Shown here: positions 22,468-30,572 of the stretch, piece by piece
Layout of the letters: each line of letters opens with the position of its first letter
How positions within the stretch are numbered: the first letter of the stretch is position 1
Assembly (NCBI RefSeq): GCF_001509485.1
Contig: NZ_LLZI01000264.1
Span: 1 to 33,491 of the forward strand
Length of the DNA: 33,491 nt
Origin: Streptomyces sp. NRRL F-4489
GTDB lineage: Bacteria; Actinomycetota; Actinomycetes; Streptomycetales; Streptomycetaceae
Direction: 5' to 3'
Program-made: the position numbers and the translations under genes
Notes under the pieces: model-generated
What the model saw: only the letters and a program-made list of their open reading frames with translations
What the model was told of the DNA's origin: nothing
Databases searched by the model: none

Positions 22468-23921
22468 GCCGGAGCCCCGCGGCGGTACGCGGCGGCGTAC
22501 TCGGCGAGGAAGGCCGCCTCGGCGAGCAGCGCGGCGCGGAACTCCGAGAGCAGCACCCGCTCGTTGGGGCCGTGGAGGTTGCAGCGGACGTCCTCGGCGC
22601 CGAAGAGCAGCACCTCGGCGCCGGGTGCCGCCGCGGCCAGCCCGTTGACCAGCGGGATGGAGCCGCCGGACGCGGCGTGGACGGGCTCGGCGCCCCAGGC
22701 CCGGCGCAGCGCGCTGCGGGCCGCGCGGTAGGCGGGGCCGGTGGTGGCGGCCTGGTAGCCGGGGCCGGTGGGACCAGGGGTGACGGTGAGCGGGACGCCG
22801 TACGGGCGCAGCCGCCGCAGATGGCGCATCAGGGCGTCCTGGGCCTCGGCGGGGTCCTGCCGGGGGTGGGTGCGGAGGTTGAGCGCGGCGCGGGCGTACG
22901 GGACGGTGGCGGAGGCGGCGCGGTCCACGGCGGGCGCGTCCAGGCCGGTGACGGTGAGCGCCGGGCCGCTCCACAGGCGTTCGCCGAGGCCGCCGGAGCC
23001 GAGCAGCGGGGTGCCCTCGGGGACGCCGGCCAGCTCGCGGAACTCCGGCTCGGTGAGCCCGCCGCCGGTCCACGGCTCGCGCAGCAGCCCCTCGACGGCC
23101 ACGTCGCCGTGCACGTCGTGGAGGGTGGCCAGCGCCTTGAGGAGGACCAGCAGCGCGTCGGGGGCGGCGCCGCCGTACGCGCCGCTGTGCACGGCGGCGG
23201 GCAGGGTGCGGACCTCGACGAGGACGTCGGCGGTGCCGCGCAGGGCGGTGGTGAGGGTGGGGGTGCCGGGGCGGACGCTGCCGGTGTCGGCGATGACCAT
23301 CGCGTCGCAGGCGAAACGGCCGGGGTCGGTCGGCGGGTAGTCGTCGAAGTCGCTGCCGTACTCCTCCTGGCCCTCGAAGACGATCCGGACGCCGACCGGA
23401 GGGCGTCCGCCGAAGACCCGCAGCGCGCCGATGTGCACCATGAGGTTCGCCTTGTCGTCGGCGATGCCCCGGGCGCGGATGCCGCCGTCGATGTCGGTGG
23501 GCGTGAACGGCGGTGTCTCCCACAGGCGTTCGTCGCCGGGCGGCTGGACGTCGTAGTGCGCGTAGAGGAGCACGGTCGGGGCGTCCGGGGTGGGCGGCGG
23601 GACGGTCGCGGTGATGACGGGGGCGGTGCCGGGGAGGGTGATCTCCTCGACGCCGGTGGCGCCGGCGCCGCGCAGCAGCTCGGTGACGAGGTCGCGGGCC
23701 TCGTGGACGGGCTCGGGCGGGTAGCCGGGGAAGGCGATGGAGGGGATCGCGGCGAGCCGCCGGAGGTCGTCGCAGAGCTCGTCCAGGAGGGCGTCCACGG
23801 CGCCCTCCAGCGCGGAGGAGGCGGTGTGCCGGGGAGCGGGGCGGGCGAGCGGTTCCGGGGTGGCCAGGGGGTCGGGGACGGGCTCCGGGGCGGCGTTCGG
23901 CTCGTGGGCTTCCTGGGGCAC
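22464..23921 (-). CDS. M20 family metallopeptidase (dipeptidase)
   Basis: A 485-residue di-zinc peptidase of the M20 family. Metal and catalytic residues are visible: His122 and Asp124 in LLYAHYDVQPPGD, Asp155-Asp156 in GIADDKANLM, Glu186-Glu187 in EGQEEYGS, an Asp in VIADTGS and the C-terminal histidine in NLHGPNE. A lid domain lies at about 215-355. The GTG at 23921 was chosen because GAGGGAA lies about 8 bases upstream and the first 40 residues, rich in Pro and Glu, then precede the domain normally; the frame is open much further but without support. It is coupled to the YfcC-type permease and divergent from a TetR regulator. Confidence 0.92.
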   Translation of the reverse strand: MPQEAHEPNAAPEPVPDPLATPEPLARPAPRHTASSALEGAVDALLDELCDDLRRLAAIPSIAFPGYPPEPVHEARDLVTELLRGAGATGVEEITLPGTAPVITATVPPPTPDAPTVLLYAHYDVQPPGDERLWETPPFTPTDIDGGIRARGIADDKANLMVHIGALRVFGGRPPVGVRIVFEGQEEYGSDFDDYPPTDPGRFACDAMVIADTGSVRPGTPTLTTALRGTADVLVEVRTLPAAVHSGAYGGAAPDALLVLLKALATLHDVHGDVAVEGLLREPWTGGGLTEPEFRELAGVPEGTPLLGSGGLGERLWSGPALTVTGLDAPAVDRAASATVPYARAALNLRTHPRQDPAEAQDALMRHLRRLRPYGVPLTVTPGPTGPGYQAATTGPAYRAARSALRRAWGAEPVHAASGGSIPLVNGLAAAAPGAEVLLFGAEDVRCNLHGPNERVLLSEFRAALLAEAAFLAEYAAAYRRGAPA

Positions 23922-24106
23922 GGCGGCTTCCCTCTCTGCGCGGGGCCACCCGGCCGCGGGGCCCGCGCGGTGGCTCGGCTTCCGGCGCGTTCGTCGGGGC
24001 GCTTTCCGGCGTTCGGCGTGAACCGCAGCATATCGGGCACGGCTGCGGGCGCCGGGTCGGCACGGCGGGACCCGGCGGGGTGCGGCGGGGCGCAGGATCG
24101 CGCGGA

Positions 24107-24122
24107 TACTATGGGCGTAGTA
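24107..24122. promoter_or_regulatory. Inverted repeat between the peptidase and TetR genes
   Basis: TACTA-TGGGCG-TAGTA lies in the 227-base divergent region, 27 bases before the TetR start. It is a plausible operator for the TetR protein, controlling both directions. Confidence 0.4.
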
Positions 24123-24148
24123 ACGGAGTTGTAAGGGCGGGTGGAACG

Positions 24149-24739
24149 GTGGCGCGGCGGCGGGAGCAGGTGCTGGACGCGGCGGTCGAGGTCCTGGGCG
24201 GCGAGGGGGCGCGGGGGCTGACGTACCAGGCGGTGGACCGCGCCGCGGCGGTGCCGACGGGCACCACGTCCAACTACTTCCGCAACCGCGCGGCGCTGCT
24301 CGGCGGCATCGTGGAGCATCTGCTGGCGCTGGAGCGGCGGGAGTGGGAGGCGTTCGCCCAGGGGCCGGCGCAGGGCGGCACGGGTAAACTGGTCGAGACG
24401 CTGGCCGCGTTGGCCCGGCGGGCCGCGGGGCCGGGACGCGCCCGTACGGCGGCGCGGTTCGCGCTGCTGCTGGAGTCCGCGGCGCGGCCGGAGCTGCGCG
24501 CGCCGCTGGCGCGAGCGCGGCAGGACGCGCTGGAACGGAGCACGGAGTGGGTGCGGCGGCTGGGTTCCGCCGCGCCGGAGCGGCACGGCCGGATCCTGCT
24601 GGACCACCTGGAAGGGCTGGTGCTGCGCCAACTCGCCTTCCCCGGCGAGGCGTTCGACCCGGCGGACGAGCTGCGGGCGCTGGTGGGCGGGCTGCTGGGC
24701 GGCGTACCGGCGGCGGCGGACGGGCGCGGCGGCGACTGA
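24149..24739 (+). CDS. TetR family transcriptional regulator
   Basis: A 196-residue TetR-type regulator. Residues 1-60 contain the helix-turn-helix (LDAAVEVLGGEGARGLTYQA then VPTGTTSNYFRNRAALL as recognition helix), followed by an all-helical ligand domain. The GTG at 24149 gives the usual short N-terminal extension (MARRREQVLDAA). GGGTGGAA is upstream. Divergence from the peptidase-permease pair, with an inverted repeat between, makes those genes its likely targets. Confidence 0.9.
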   Translation: MARRREQVLDAAVEVLGGEGARGLTYQAVDRAAAVPTGTTSNYFRNRAALLGGIVEHLLALERREWEAFAQGPAQGGTGKLVETLAALARRAAGPGRARTAARFALLLESAARPELRAPLARARQDALERSTEWVRRLGSAAPERHGRILLDHLEGLVLRQLAFPGEAFDPADELRALVGGLLGGVPAAADGRGGD

Positions 24740-24904
24740 CAGGGGCGGCCTGACGGGGCGGCGCTAACGGGTGCGCGGCCGCTGGGCCCCTACCGAATGC
24801 GTACCCGGAGGGCGGGGCTTTGACTCGCTCGCGCGGTTTCAAGTCCCGTGGCCGCGTGGCCGGTTCCCGACCCCGGAGCGCTGTACGCGTCCCCTGGAGT
24901 CTGG

Positions 24905-24919
24905 TAGGAAAGCTTCCTA
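24905..24919. promoter_or_regulatory. Probable CsnR operator of the chitosanase gene
   Basis: TAGGAA-AGC-TTCCTA is a perfect inverted repeat 42 bases before the chitosanase start. Streptomycete chitosanase genes are known to be repressed by the ROK-family protein CsnR through a palindrome of this AGGAAAG/CTTCCT type; identity of the repressor here is inference. The remainder of the 222-base gap after the TetR gene has no other clear element. Confidence 0.6.
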
Positions 24920-24961
24920 ACGATTGGGGAACCCCCCTCGGCCACTCCGACAGGAGGACTC

Positions 24962-25816
24962 ATGCGCTCCCGATCGATAGCCCGGGCCACCACCCGTACC
25001 GCTCTCGGCCTCGCCCTGCTCGCCGTACCGGTCACCGCGATGGCGGCCACCGCCACCACCCCGGCCGCGCCCCGCACCGCGCCGCACGCCGGCGCCGCCA
25101 CCGCCGCCATCGGCCTGGACGACCCGGCGAAGAAGGAGATCGCCATGCAGCTGGTCTCCAGCGCGGAGAACTCCTCGCTGGACTGGAAGGCGCAGTACGG
25201 CTACATCCAGGACATCGGCGACGGCCGCGGCTACACCGGCGGCATCATCGGCTTCACCTCCGGCACCCACGACATGCTGGAGCTGGTCGAGCTCTACACC
25301 AAGCGGAAGCCGGACAACGTGCTGGCGAAGTACCTGCCGGCGCTGCGCAAGGTGGACGGCAGCGACTCGCACGCCGGTCTGGACCCCGACTACCCCAAGG
25401 ACTGGCGCAAGGCGGCCAAGGACCAGGTGTTCCGCACCGCGCAGGACGACGAGCGGGACCGGGGCTACTTCAACCCGGCGGTCAAGCAGGGCAAGGCCGA
25501 CGGGCTCGGCGTACTGGGCCAGTTCATCTACTACGACGCGTTCGTGATGCACGGCGACGGCAGCGACCCGACCAGCTTCAGCGGCATCCGCAAGCGGGCG
25601 CTGGCCAAGGCCCAGCCGCCGGCCCGGGGCGGCGACGAGAAGACCTACCTCAACGCCTTCCTCGACGCCCGGGTGTGGGCGATGAAGCAGGAGGAGGCGC
25701 ACAGCGACACCAGCCGGGTGGACACCGAGCAGCGGGTGTTCCTGAAGAAGGGCAACCTCGACCTGCGCCCGCCGCTGGACTGGAAGGTCTACGGGGACAG
25801 CTACCACATCGGCTGA
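24962..25816 (+). CDS. Secreted GH46 chitosanase
   Basis: A 284-residue exported endo-chitosanase. Residues 1-29 are a Sec-type signal peptide with cleavage near AMA-ATA; a short Ala/Pro-rich linker precedes the domain at about 51. Glu69 (SSAENSSLDW) and Asp87 (DIGDGRGYTGG) have the spacing of the catalytic Glu22/Asp40 pair of the Streptomyces N174 enzyme. It cleaves chitosan to oligosaccharides by an inverting mechanism. AGGAGG sits just before the ATG. An inverted repeat upstream suggests repression relieved by chitosan oligomers. Confidence 0.96.
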   Translation: MRSRSIARATTRTALGLALLAVPVTAMAATATTPAAPRTAPHAGAATAAIGLDDPAKKEIAMQLVSSAENSSLDWKAQYGYIQDIGDGRGYTGGIIGFTSGTHDMLELVELYTKRKPDNVLAKYLPALRKVDGSDSHAGLDPDYPKDWRKAAKDQVFRTAQDDERDRGYFNPAVKQGKADGLGVLGQFIYYDAFVMHGDGSDPTSFSGIRKRALAKAQPPARGGDEKTYLNAFLDARVWAMKQEEAHSDTSRVDTEQRVFLKKGNLDLRPPLDWKVYGDSYHIG

Positions 25817-25834
25817 CGGCCCCGGGAACGGCCC

Positions 25835-25880
25835 AACGGCCCGTAGGGAAACGGCGGTTGCCGGGTCCGTACGGGCCGTT
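25835..25880. terminator. Convergent terminator after the chitosanase gene
   Basis: AACGGCCCGTA (25835-25845) pairs perfectly with TACGGGCCGTT (25870-25880); the intervening 24 bases form a smaller GC hairpin. It lies between the chitosanase stop and the convergent permease stop. Confidence 0.7.
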
Positions 25881-25899
25881 GCCGGTGGCGCTGGGTCGG

Positions 25900-27360
25900 T
25901 CAGTGGGCCGAGGAGGCGGCCGTCTCGCCGTCGTCCATCCGGCCCCGCTCGGGCTGCTGGGGGATGTCCGGGACGTCGGCCAGGGCGTGCGGGTCCGGCG
26001 CCGGATCGGCGGTGTCCGTACCGCCCTTGCGGCCGAAGTGGTTGAAGGCGAGGTTGAGGACGATGGCGACCAGGCAGCCGGTGCTGATACCGGAGTCCAG
26101 GACGACCAGCAGGTCCTTGGGGAAGTGCTGGTAGAAGGTCGGGGCGGCGATCGGGATCAGGCCGATGCCCAGGGCGGCGGCCACGATCAGGGAGTTCTCG
26201 CCCTTCTCCATGGCGGCGGTGGACAGGGTCTGCACACCGCTGGCCGCGACCGAGCCGAAGAGCACGATGCCCGCGCCGCCCAGGACCGGCAGCGGCACCA
26301 GCGAGATGACCGAGGCGGCCACCGGGCACAGGCCCAGCACGATCAGGATCGCGCCGCTGGTCGCCACCACATAGCGGCTGCGGACCTTGGTCATCGCCAC
26401 CAGGCCGATGTTCTGGGCGAAGGCGCTGTTGGCGAAGCCGTTGAAGAGCGGGCTGATCGCCGTACCGAGGGTGTCGGCGCGCAGACCGCCCTCGATGGTG
26501 CGCTCGTCGGCCGGGCGGTCGACGATCTTGCCGAGGGCGAGCATATCGGCGGTGGACTCCGTCATGCAGACCAGCATCACGATGCACATCGAGACGATGG
26601 CGGCGACGTCGAACTGCGGCGCGCCGAAGTGGAACGGCGTCGGGAAGCCGACGAAGCTCGCCTTGGTGATGACCGAGAAGTCGGTGATGCCGACCGGTAT
26701 CGCGATCAGGGTGCCGGCGACCAGGCCGAGCAGGATGGCGATCTGCTGGAGGAAGCCGCGCAGCGTCCGCCGCAGCACGAGCACGATCAGGAAGGTGAGC
26801 GCCGCCATCCCGATGTTCTTCAGCGAACCGTAGTCGGCGGCCTTGGCGTTGCCGCCCTGCGACCAGTTGAAGGCGACCGGCAGCAGCGAGACACCGATCA
26901 GGGTGATCACGGTGCCGGTGACCACCGGCGGGAAGAAGCGGACCAGTTTGGAGAAGTACGGCGCGAGGAGGAAGCCGAGCACACCGGCGACGATCACCGC
27001 GCCGAAGATGACCGGCAGGGCGTCGTGCGGGCTGTGCCCCTTGGCGATGGCGACGATCGGGGTGACGCCGGCGAAGGAGACGCCGTTGACGAACGGGAGC
27101 TTGGCGCCGACCTTCCAGAAGCCCAGCGTCTGGAGGAGGGTGGCGATACCGGCGGTGAAGAGGCTGGCGCCCATCAGGAACGCGGTCTCGGTGGCGCTGA
27201 GCCCGCAGGCGGGCCCGATGATCATCGGCGGGGCCACCACACCCGCGTACGAGGCGGCCACGTGCTGCAGGCCGCTGGTGAACATTTTCAAGGGCGGGAG
27301 GGTCTCGTCGACCGGGTGCTTCCGGTCGTCCTCCGGCTTCTGCCCGGGAGTTGCGGCCAC
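25900..27360 (-). CDS. NCS2 family purine permease (first copy)
   Basis: A 486-residue nucleobase:cation symporter-2 protein of the uracil-xanthine/urate permease family. Helix 1 carries GLQHVAASYAG with the conserved Gln-His pair, and the family signature appears as QNIGLVAMTKVRSR. Fourteen hydrophobic segments are expected. The GTG at 27360 has AGGAGG 6 bases upstream. It lies 277 bases beyond the deaminase, separated by two strong hairpins, so expression may differ from that gene. Substrate is likely xanthine, urate or guanine by context. Confidence 0.92.
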   Translation of the reverse strand: MAATPGQKPEDDRKHPVDETLPPLKMFTSGLQHVAASYAGVVAPPMIIGPACGLSATETAFLMGASLFTAGIATLLQTLGFWKVGAKLPFVNGVSFAGVTPIVAIAKGHSPHDALPVIFGAVIVAGVLGFLLAPYFSKLVRFFPPVVTGTVITLIGVSLLPVAFNWSQGGNAKAADYGSLKNIGMAALTFLIVLVLRRTLRGFLQQIAILLGLVAGTLIAIPVGITDFSVITKASFVGFPTPFHFGAPQFDVAAIVSMCIVMLVCMTESTADMLALGKIVDRPADERTIEGGLRADTLGTAISPLFNGFANSAFAQNIGLVAMTKVRSRYVVATSGAILIVLGLCPVAASVISLVPLPVLGGAGIVLFGSVAASGVQTLSTAAMEKGENSLIVAAALGIGLIPIAAPTFYQHFPKDLLVVLDSGISTGCLVAIVLNLAFNHFGRKGGTDTADPAPDPHALADVPDIPQQPERGRMDDGETAASSAH

Positions 27361-27512
27361 TGCGGGCCTCCTGTCGATTTCTGCTCCGCCGGAGGGCGGT
27401 GCGAGCCTGTCACGGAGGTCGTGCCATGTGGTGCGGGGTGCCGGTATGCCGCGCTGGTGAGCGTGCGGACGGCGGCGCTTGTGGCGCTGGGCGGCTTGCT
27501 GTGGGGAACCGG

Positions 27513-27546
27513 CCCGGGGGCACGGGAATGGTCCCGTACCCCCGGG
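27513..27546. terminator. Hairpin 2 in the deaminase-permease gap
   Basis: A near-perfect inverted repeat with 15-base arms (27513-27527 and 27532-27546, one mismatch) and a 4-base loop. It lies between the deaminase stop and the permease start on the minus strand, immediately next to a second hairpin. Confidence 0.65.
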
Positions 27547-27552
27547 TCCGGC

Positions 27553-27581
27553 GCTTGCGGATCCCGCTCGGATCCGCAAGC
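27553..27581. terminator. Hairpin 1 in the deaminase-permease gap
   Basis: GCTTGCGGATCC (27553-27564) pairs perfectly with GGATCCGCAAGC (27570-27581) around a 5-base loop, 57 bases after the deaminase stop. It is the first of two consecutive hairpins met by polymerase on the minus strand. Confidence 0.7.
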
Positions 27582-27637
27582 TCAGCCGGGAGCCGTCCCT
27601 CCCGGCCGAGTCTTGTGTGCAGCGCGTGCCGGGGGGA

Positions 27638-29041
27638 TCAGCCCTCGGCCGCGATACGGGCCAGACGCTGCGCCTCGGCCCGCGTGGAGCGGGCGATGGC
27701 GTCCTCGTCGATGTTGGTGAGGTGGTTGTCCTCCACCACCGGCTTGCCGTCGACCAGCGACAGCGTGACCGGGGCGGCCGGCCCGAAGACCAGGGCGGTG
27801 ACCGGATCGGCGATCGAGGCGTGGCCCAGGCCGTCGAGCTTCCACAGCACCAGGTCGGCCAGCTTGCCGGGCTCCAGGGAGCCGATCTCGGCGGTGCGGC
27901 CGAGGACCTGGGCGCCGCCGTAGGTGCCCAGCCGCAGCGCCTTGCGGGCGTTGAGGGCGGCTTCGCGGTGGGCGCCGAGGCGGTTGATGAGCAGCGCGTT
28001 GCGCAGCTCGGTGTGGAGCTCGCCGGACTCGTTGGACGCGGTGCCGTCCACGCCGAGGCCGACCGGGACGCCGGCCGCGAGCATGTCCGGGACGCGGGCG
28101 ATACCGGCCGCCAGGCGGGCGTTGGAGGACGGGCAGTGCGCGACGCCCGTCTTCGTCCGGGCGAAGGCGGCGATGTCAGAGTCGGTCATGTGGACGCAGT
28201 GCGCCATCCACACGTCCTCGCCGAGCCAGCCGGTGGACTCGAAGTAGTCGGTCGGGCCCATGCCGAACAGCTCGTGGCAGAACTTCTCCTCCTCCACGGT
28301 CTCCGAGCCGTGGGTGTGCATCCGCACGCCCTTGCGGCGGGCCAGGGCCGCGCCCTCGCGGAGGAGTTCGGTGGAGATGGAGAACGGCGAGCAGGGCGCC
28401 GCGGCGATGTGCACCATCGAGCCGAAGGAGGCGTCGTGGTGCTTGTCGATGGCCTCCTCGGTGGCGATCAGCGCGCCCTCGGTGGTCTCGACGGCGAAGT
28501 CCGGCGGCAGGCCGCCGTCCTTCTCGCTGCGGTCCATGGAGCCGCGGGCCAGGGTGATCCGGGCGCCGATGTCGGCGACCGCGGCCAGCTCGGCGCCGAC
28601 CAGGTCGCCCGAGCCCCGCGGGAAGACGTAGTGGTGGTCGGAGGCGGTGGTGACACCGCCCTTGACCATCATGCCGAGCGAGCCGTGGGTGGCCGCGGTC
28701 AGCATCTGGGCGTCGATCCGGGCCCAGGTCGGGTAGAGCGCGACCAGCCAGTTGAAGAGGTTGTGGTCGGTGGCCAGGCCCCGGGTGATCCACTGGTAGA
28801 AGTGGTGGTGGGTGTTGATCAGGCCGGGGGTGACGAGGTGGCCGGTGCCGTCCACGCGGCGGACGACGTTCTCCAGCCCCTCGGGCGCCTTGCCGGCGCC
28901 CAGGGACTCGATGATGTTGCCGGCGACGACGACATAACCGGTGGCGTACTCGGTGTCGTCGGCGTCGACGGTCGCGATGGCGCAGTTCTCGATGACGATG
29001 CGCTGCTTCACCGCGCTGTCAGGGGATGCCGATGCTGCCAT
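27638..29041 (-). CDS. 8-oxoguanine deaminase / guanine deaminase-like amidohydrolase
   Basis: A 467-residue amidohydrolase of the TrzA/AtzA-like group. Metal ligands are His78 and His80 in NTHHHFYQWITRG, the histidine of MHTHGSE, the histidine of MAHCVH and the aspartate of LGVDGTASNES. The HHHFYQ-type start of the barrel matches enzymes annotated as 8-oxoguanine deaminase, which convert 8-oxoguanine to urate; guanine or other aminated purines are alternatives. Either role feeds the urate pathway next door. GAGGAAG lies before the ATG at 29041. It is flanked by two NCS2 permeases on the same strand, 44 bases downstream of one of them. Confidence 0.9.
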   Translation of the reverse strand: MAASASPDSAVKQRIVIENCAIATVDADDTEYATGYVVVAGNIIESLGAGKAPEGLENVVRRVDGTGHLVTPGLINTHHHFYQWITRGLATDHNLFNWLVALYPTWARIDAQMLTAATHGSLGMMVKGGVTTASDHHYVFPRGSGDLVGAELAAVADIGARITLARGSMDRSEKDGGLPPDFAVETTEGALIATEEAIDKHHDASFGSMVHIAAAPCSPFSISTELLREGAALARRKGVRMHTHGSETVEEEKFCHELFGMGPTDYFESTGWLGEDVWMAHCVHMTDSDIAAFARTKTGVAHCPSSNARLAAGIARVPDMLAAGVPVGLGVDGTASNESGELHTELRNALLINRLGAHREAALNARKALRLGTYGGAQVLGRTAEIGSLEPGKLADLVLWKLDGLGHASIADPVTALVFGPAAPVTLSLVDGKPVVEDNHLTNIDEDAIARSTRAEAQRLARIAAEG

Positions 29042-29085
29042 GTTGCTTCCTCGTTCTTTCAGTGGCGGTTGGGCACGGCATGGCC

Positions 29086-30489
29086 CTACGGGATTTGAGT
29101 GCCGGAGCCGGGCGTGGCGGCTGACAGTACCGCTGCCCGTGCGGTGCTCCGGGTGCCGAGATGGTGGAAGAACAGGTTGAGCAGGACCGCGACCAGGGCT
29201 CCGGCGCTGATTCCGGAGCCGAGCACGGTCTGTGCCCAGGCGGGGAACCCGGCGTAGAAGGTCGGCGCGGCGAGCGGGATGATCCCCGCGCCGAGCGACA
29301 CGGCCACCAGGATGATGTTGGAGCTGTCCTCGAGTCCCGCTTCGGAGAGCGTGCGGATGCCACTGACCGCGATCGATCCGAACAGGACGATACCCGCGCC
29401 GCCGAGGACCGGCATCGGCACCAGCGAGACCACGGCGCCCAGGACGGGGAAGGCGCCGAGGACGAGCAGGACCGCGCCGGCCAGCGCGACGACATAGCGG
29501 CTGCGGACCCGGGTCAGCGAGACCACGCCGACGTTCTGCGCGAAGGCGCTGGTCGGGAAGCCGCCGAAGACGGGGCCGAGGAGGGTGGCGATACCGTCGG
29601 TGCGCAGGCCGCGGGTGATGGTGGTGCGGGTGGTGGGGCGTTCGCAGATCTCGCCGAGGGCGAGCATGCCGGCCGAGGACTCGGTCATCAGCACCAGCAT
29701 CACGATGCACAGCGAGAGGATCGCGGCGGGCTGGAACTCCGGCGGTCCGAAGCCGAACGGGGTGGGCAGCGCGGCGATCGGCGCCGAGCGCAGCCCGTCG
29801 AAGCTCGCCATGCCGAACGGGATCGCGGCGAGGGTGCCGACGACCAGGCCGATCAGCAGCGCGACCTGCTTGAGGAAGCCCTTGGCGAAGCGCTGGATGA
29901 GCAGCACCACGAGGAGGGTGAAGCCGGCCAGCGCGAGGTTCTTCATGGAGCCGAAGTCGGCGGCGTGCTTGTCGCCGCCCTGCGCCCAGCCGACCGGTAC
30001 GGGCATCAGCGTCACCCCGATGAGGGTGATCACGACGCCGGTGACCAGCGGCGGGAAGAAGCGCAGGAGCCGGCCGAAGAACGGGCCGATGGCCAGGCAG
30101 AAGACGCCGGCGCACATCACCGCGCCGTAGATGGCGGGGAGTTGGTGGCCTTTGGCGGTGTTCTCGGCGATGGCCAGGATCGGGGTGATGCCGGCCGAGC
30201 TGGCCGCGTTGACGAACGGGAGGCGGTTGCCGGCGAAGGTGCGCAGACCGAGCGTCTGCAGCAGGGTCGCGAGTCCGGCGATCAGGAGGCTCGCGGCGAT
30301 CAGCCGCGTCCGGCCCGCGCCGTCCAGGCCGACGGCCTGGCCGATGATGAGCGGAGGGGTGACGACGCCGGCGTACATCGCTGCGATGTGCTGGAGGGCG
30401 GCGGGGACCAGCCGCCTGACGGCCGGCTTCTCGTCCACCGGGTGACACGGTGGGACGGGGTGGTGCGGGGCTTGCTCGTGCTGTGCCAT
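29086..30489 (-). CDS. NCS2 family purine permease (second copy)
   Basis: A 467-residue NCS2 permease clearly homologous to the one at 25900-27360. It keeps ALQHIAAMYAG in helix 1 and the signature QNVGVVSLTRVRSR. Substitutions throughout the helices and a shorter N-terminus show an old duplication or separate origin rather than a recent copy. GAGGGGAA precedes the ATG. It lies 44 bases before the deaminase gene and after the uricase gene, so uric acid or xanthine is the likely cargo. Confidence 0.92.
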   Translation of the reverse strand: MAQHEQAPHHPVPPCHPVDEKPAVRRLVPAALQHIAAMYAGVVTPPLIIGQAVGLDGAGRTRLIAASLLIAGLATLLQTLGLRTFAGNRLPFVNAASSAGITPILAIAENTAKGHQLPAIYGAVMCAGVFCLAIGPFFGRLLRFFPPLVTGVVITLIGVTLMPVPVGWAQGGDKHAADFGSMKNLALAGFTLLVVLLIQRFAKGFLKQVALLIGLVVGTLAAIPFGMASFDGLRSAPIAALPTPFGFGPPEFQPAAILSLCIVMLVLMTESSAGMLALGEICERPTTRTTITRGLRTDGIATLLGPVFGGFPTSAFAQNVGVVSLTRVRSRYVVALAGAVLLVLGAFPVLGAVVSLVPMPVLGGAGIVLFGSIAVSGIRTLSEAGLEDSSNIILVAVSLGAGIIPLAAPTFYAGFPAWAQTVLGSGISAGALVAVLLNLFFHHLGTRSTARAAVLSAATPGSGTQIP

Positions 30490-30509
30490 GGGTCGTTCCC
30501 CTCGGAAAT

Positions 30510-30547
30510 CGCGTCCCCTCCCCGCTGCGGGGTGGGGAGGGGACGCG
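30510..30547. terminator. Terminator or attenuator between uricase and permease
   Basis: A perfect 14-base inverted repeat (30510-30523 and 30534-30547) with a 10-base loop lies 25 bases after the uricase stop and only 20 bases before the permease start. It would end the urate operon, or partly attenuate transcription into the permease. Confidence 0.75.
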
Positions 30548-30572
30548 AGGCACGGCGTTGCGTCGAAAGCCG

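Noticed and set aside
24834..24846. GGTTTCAAGTCCC, reminiscent of a tRNA T-arm
   Set aside because: No flanking T-stem pairing, anticodon arm or acceptor stem can be folded around it.
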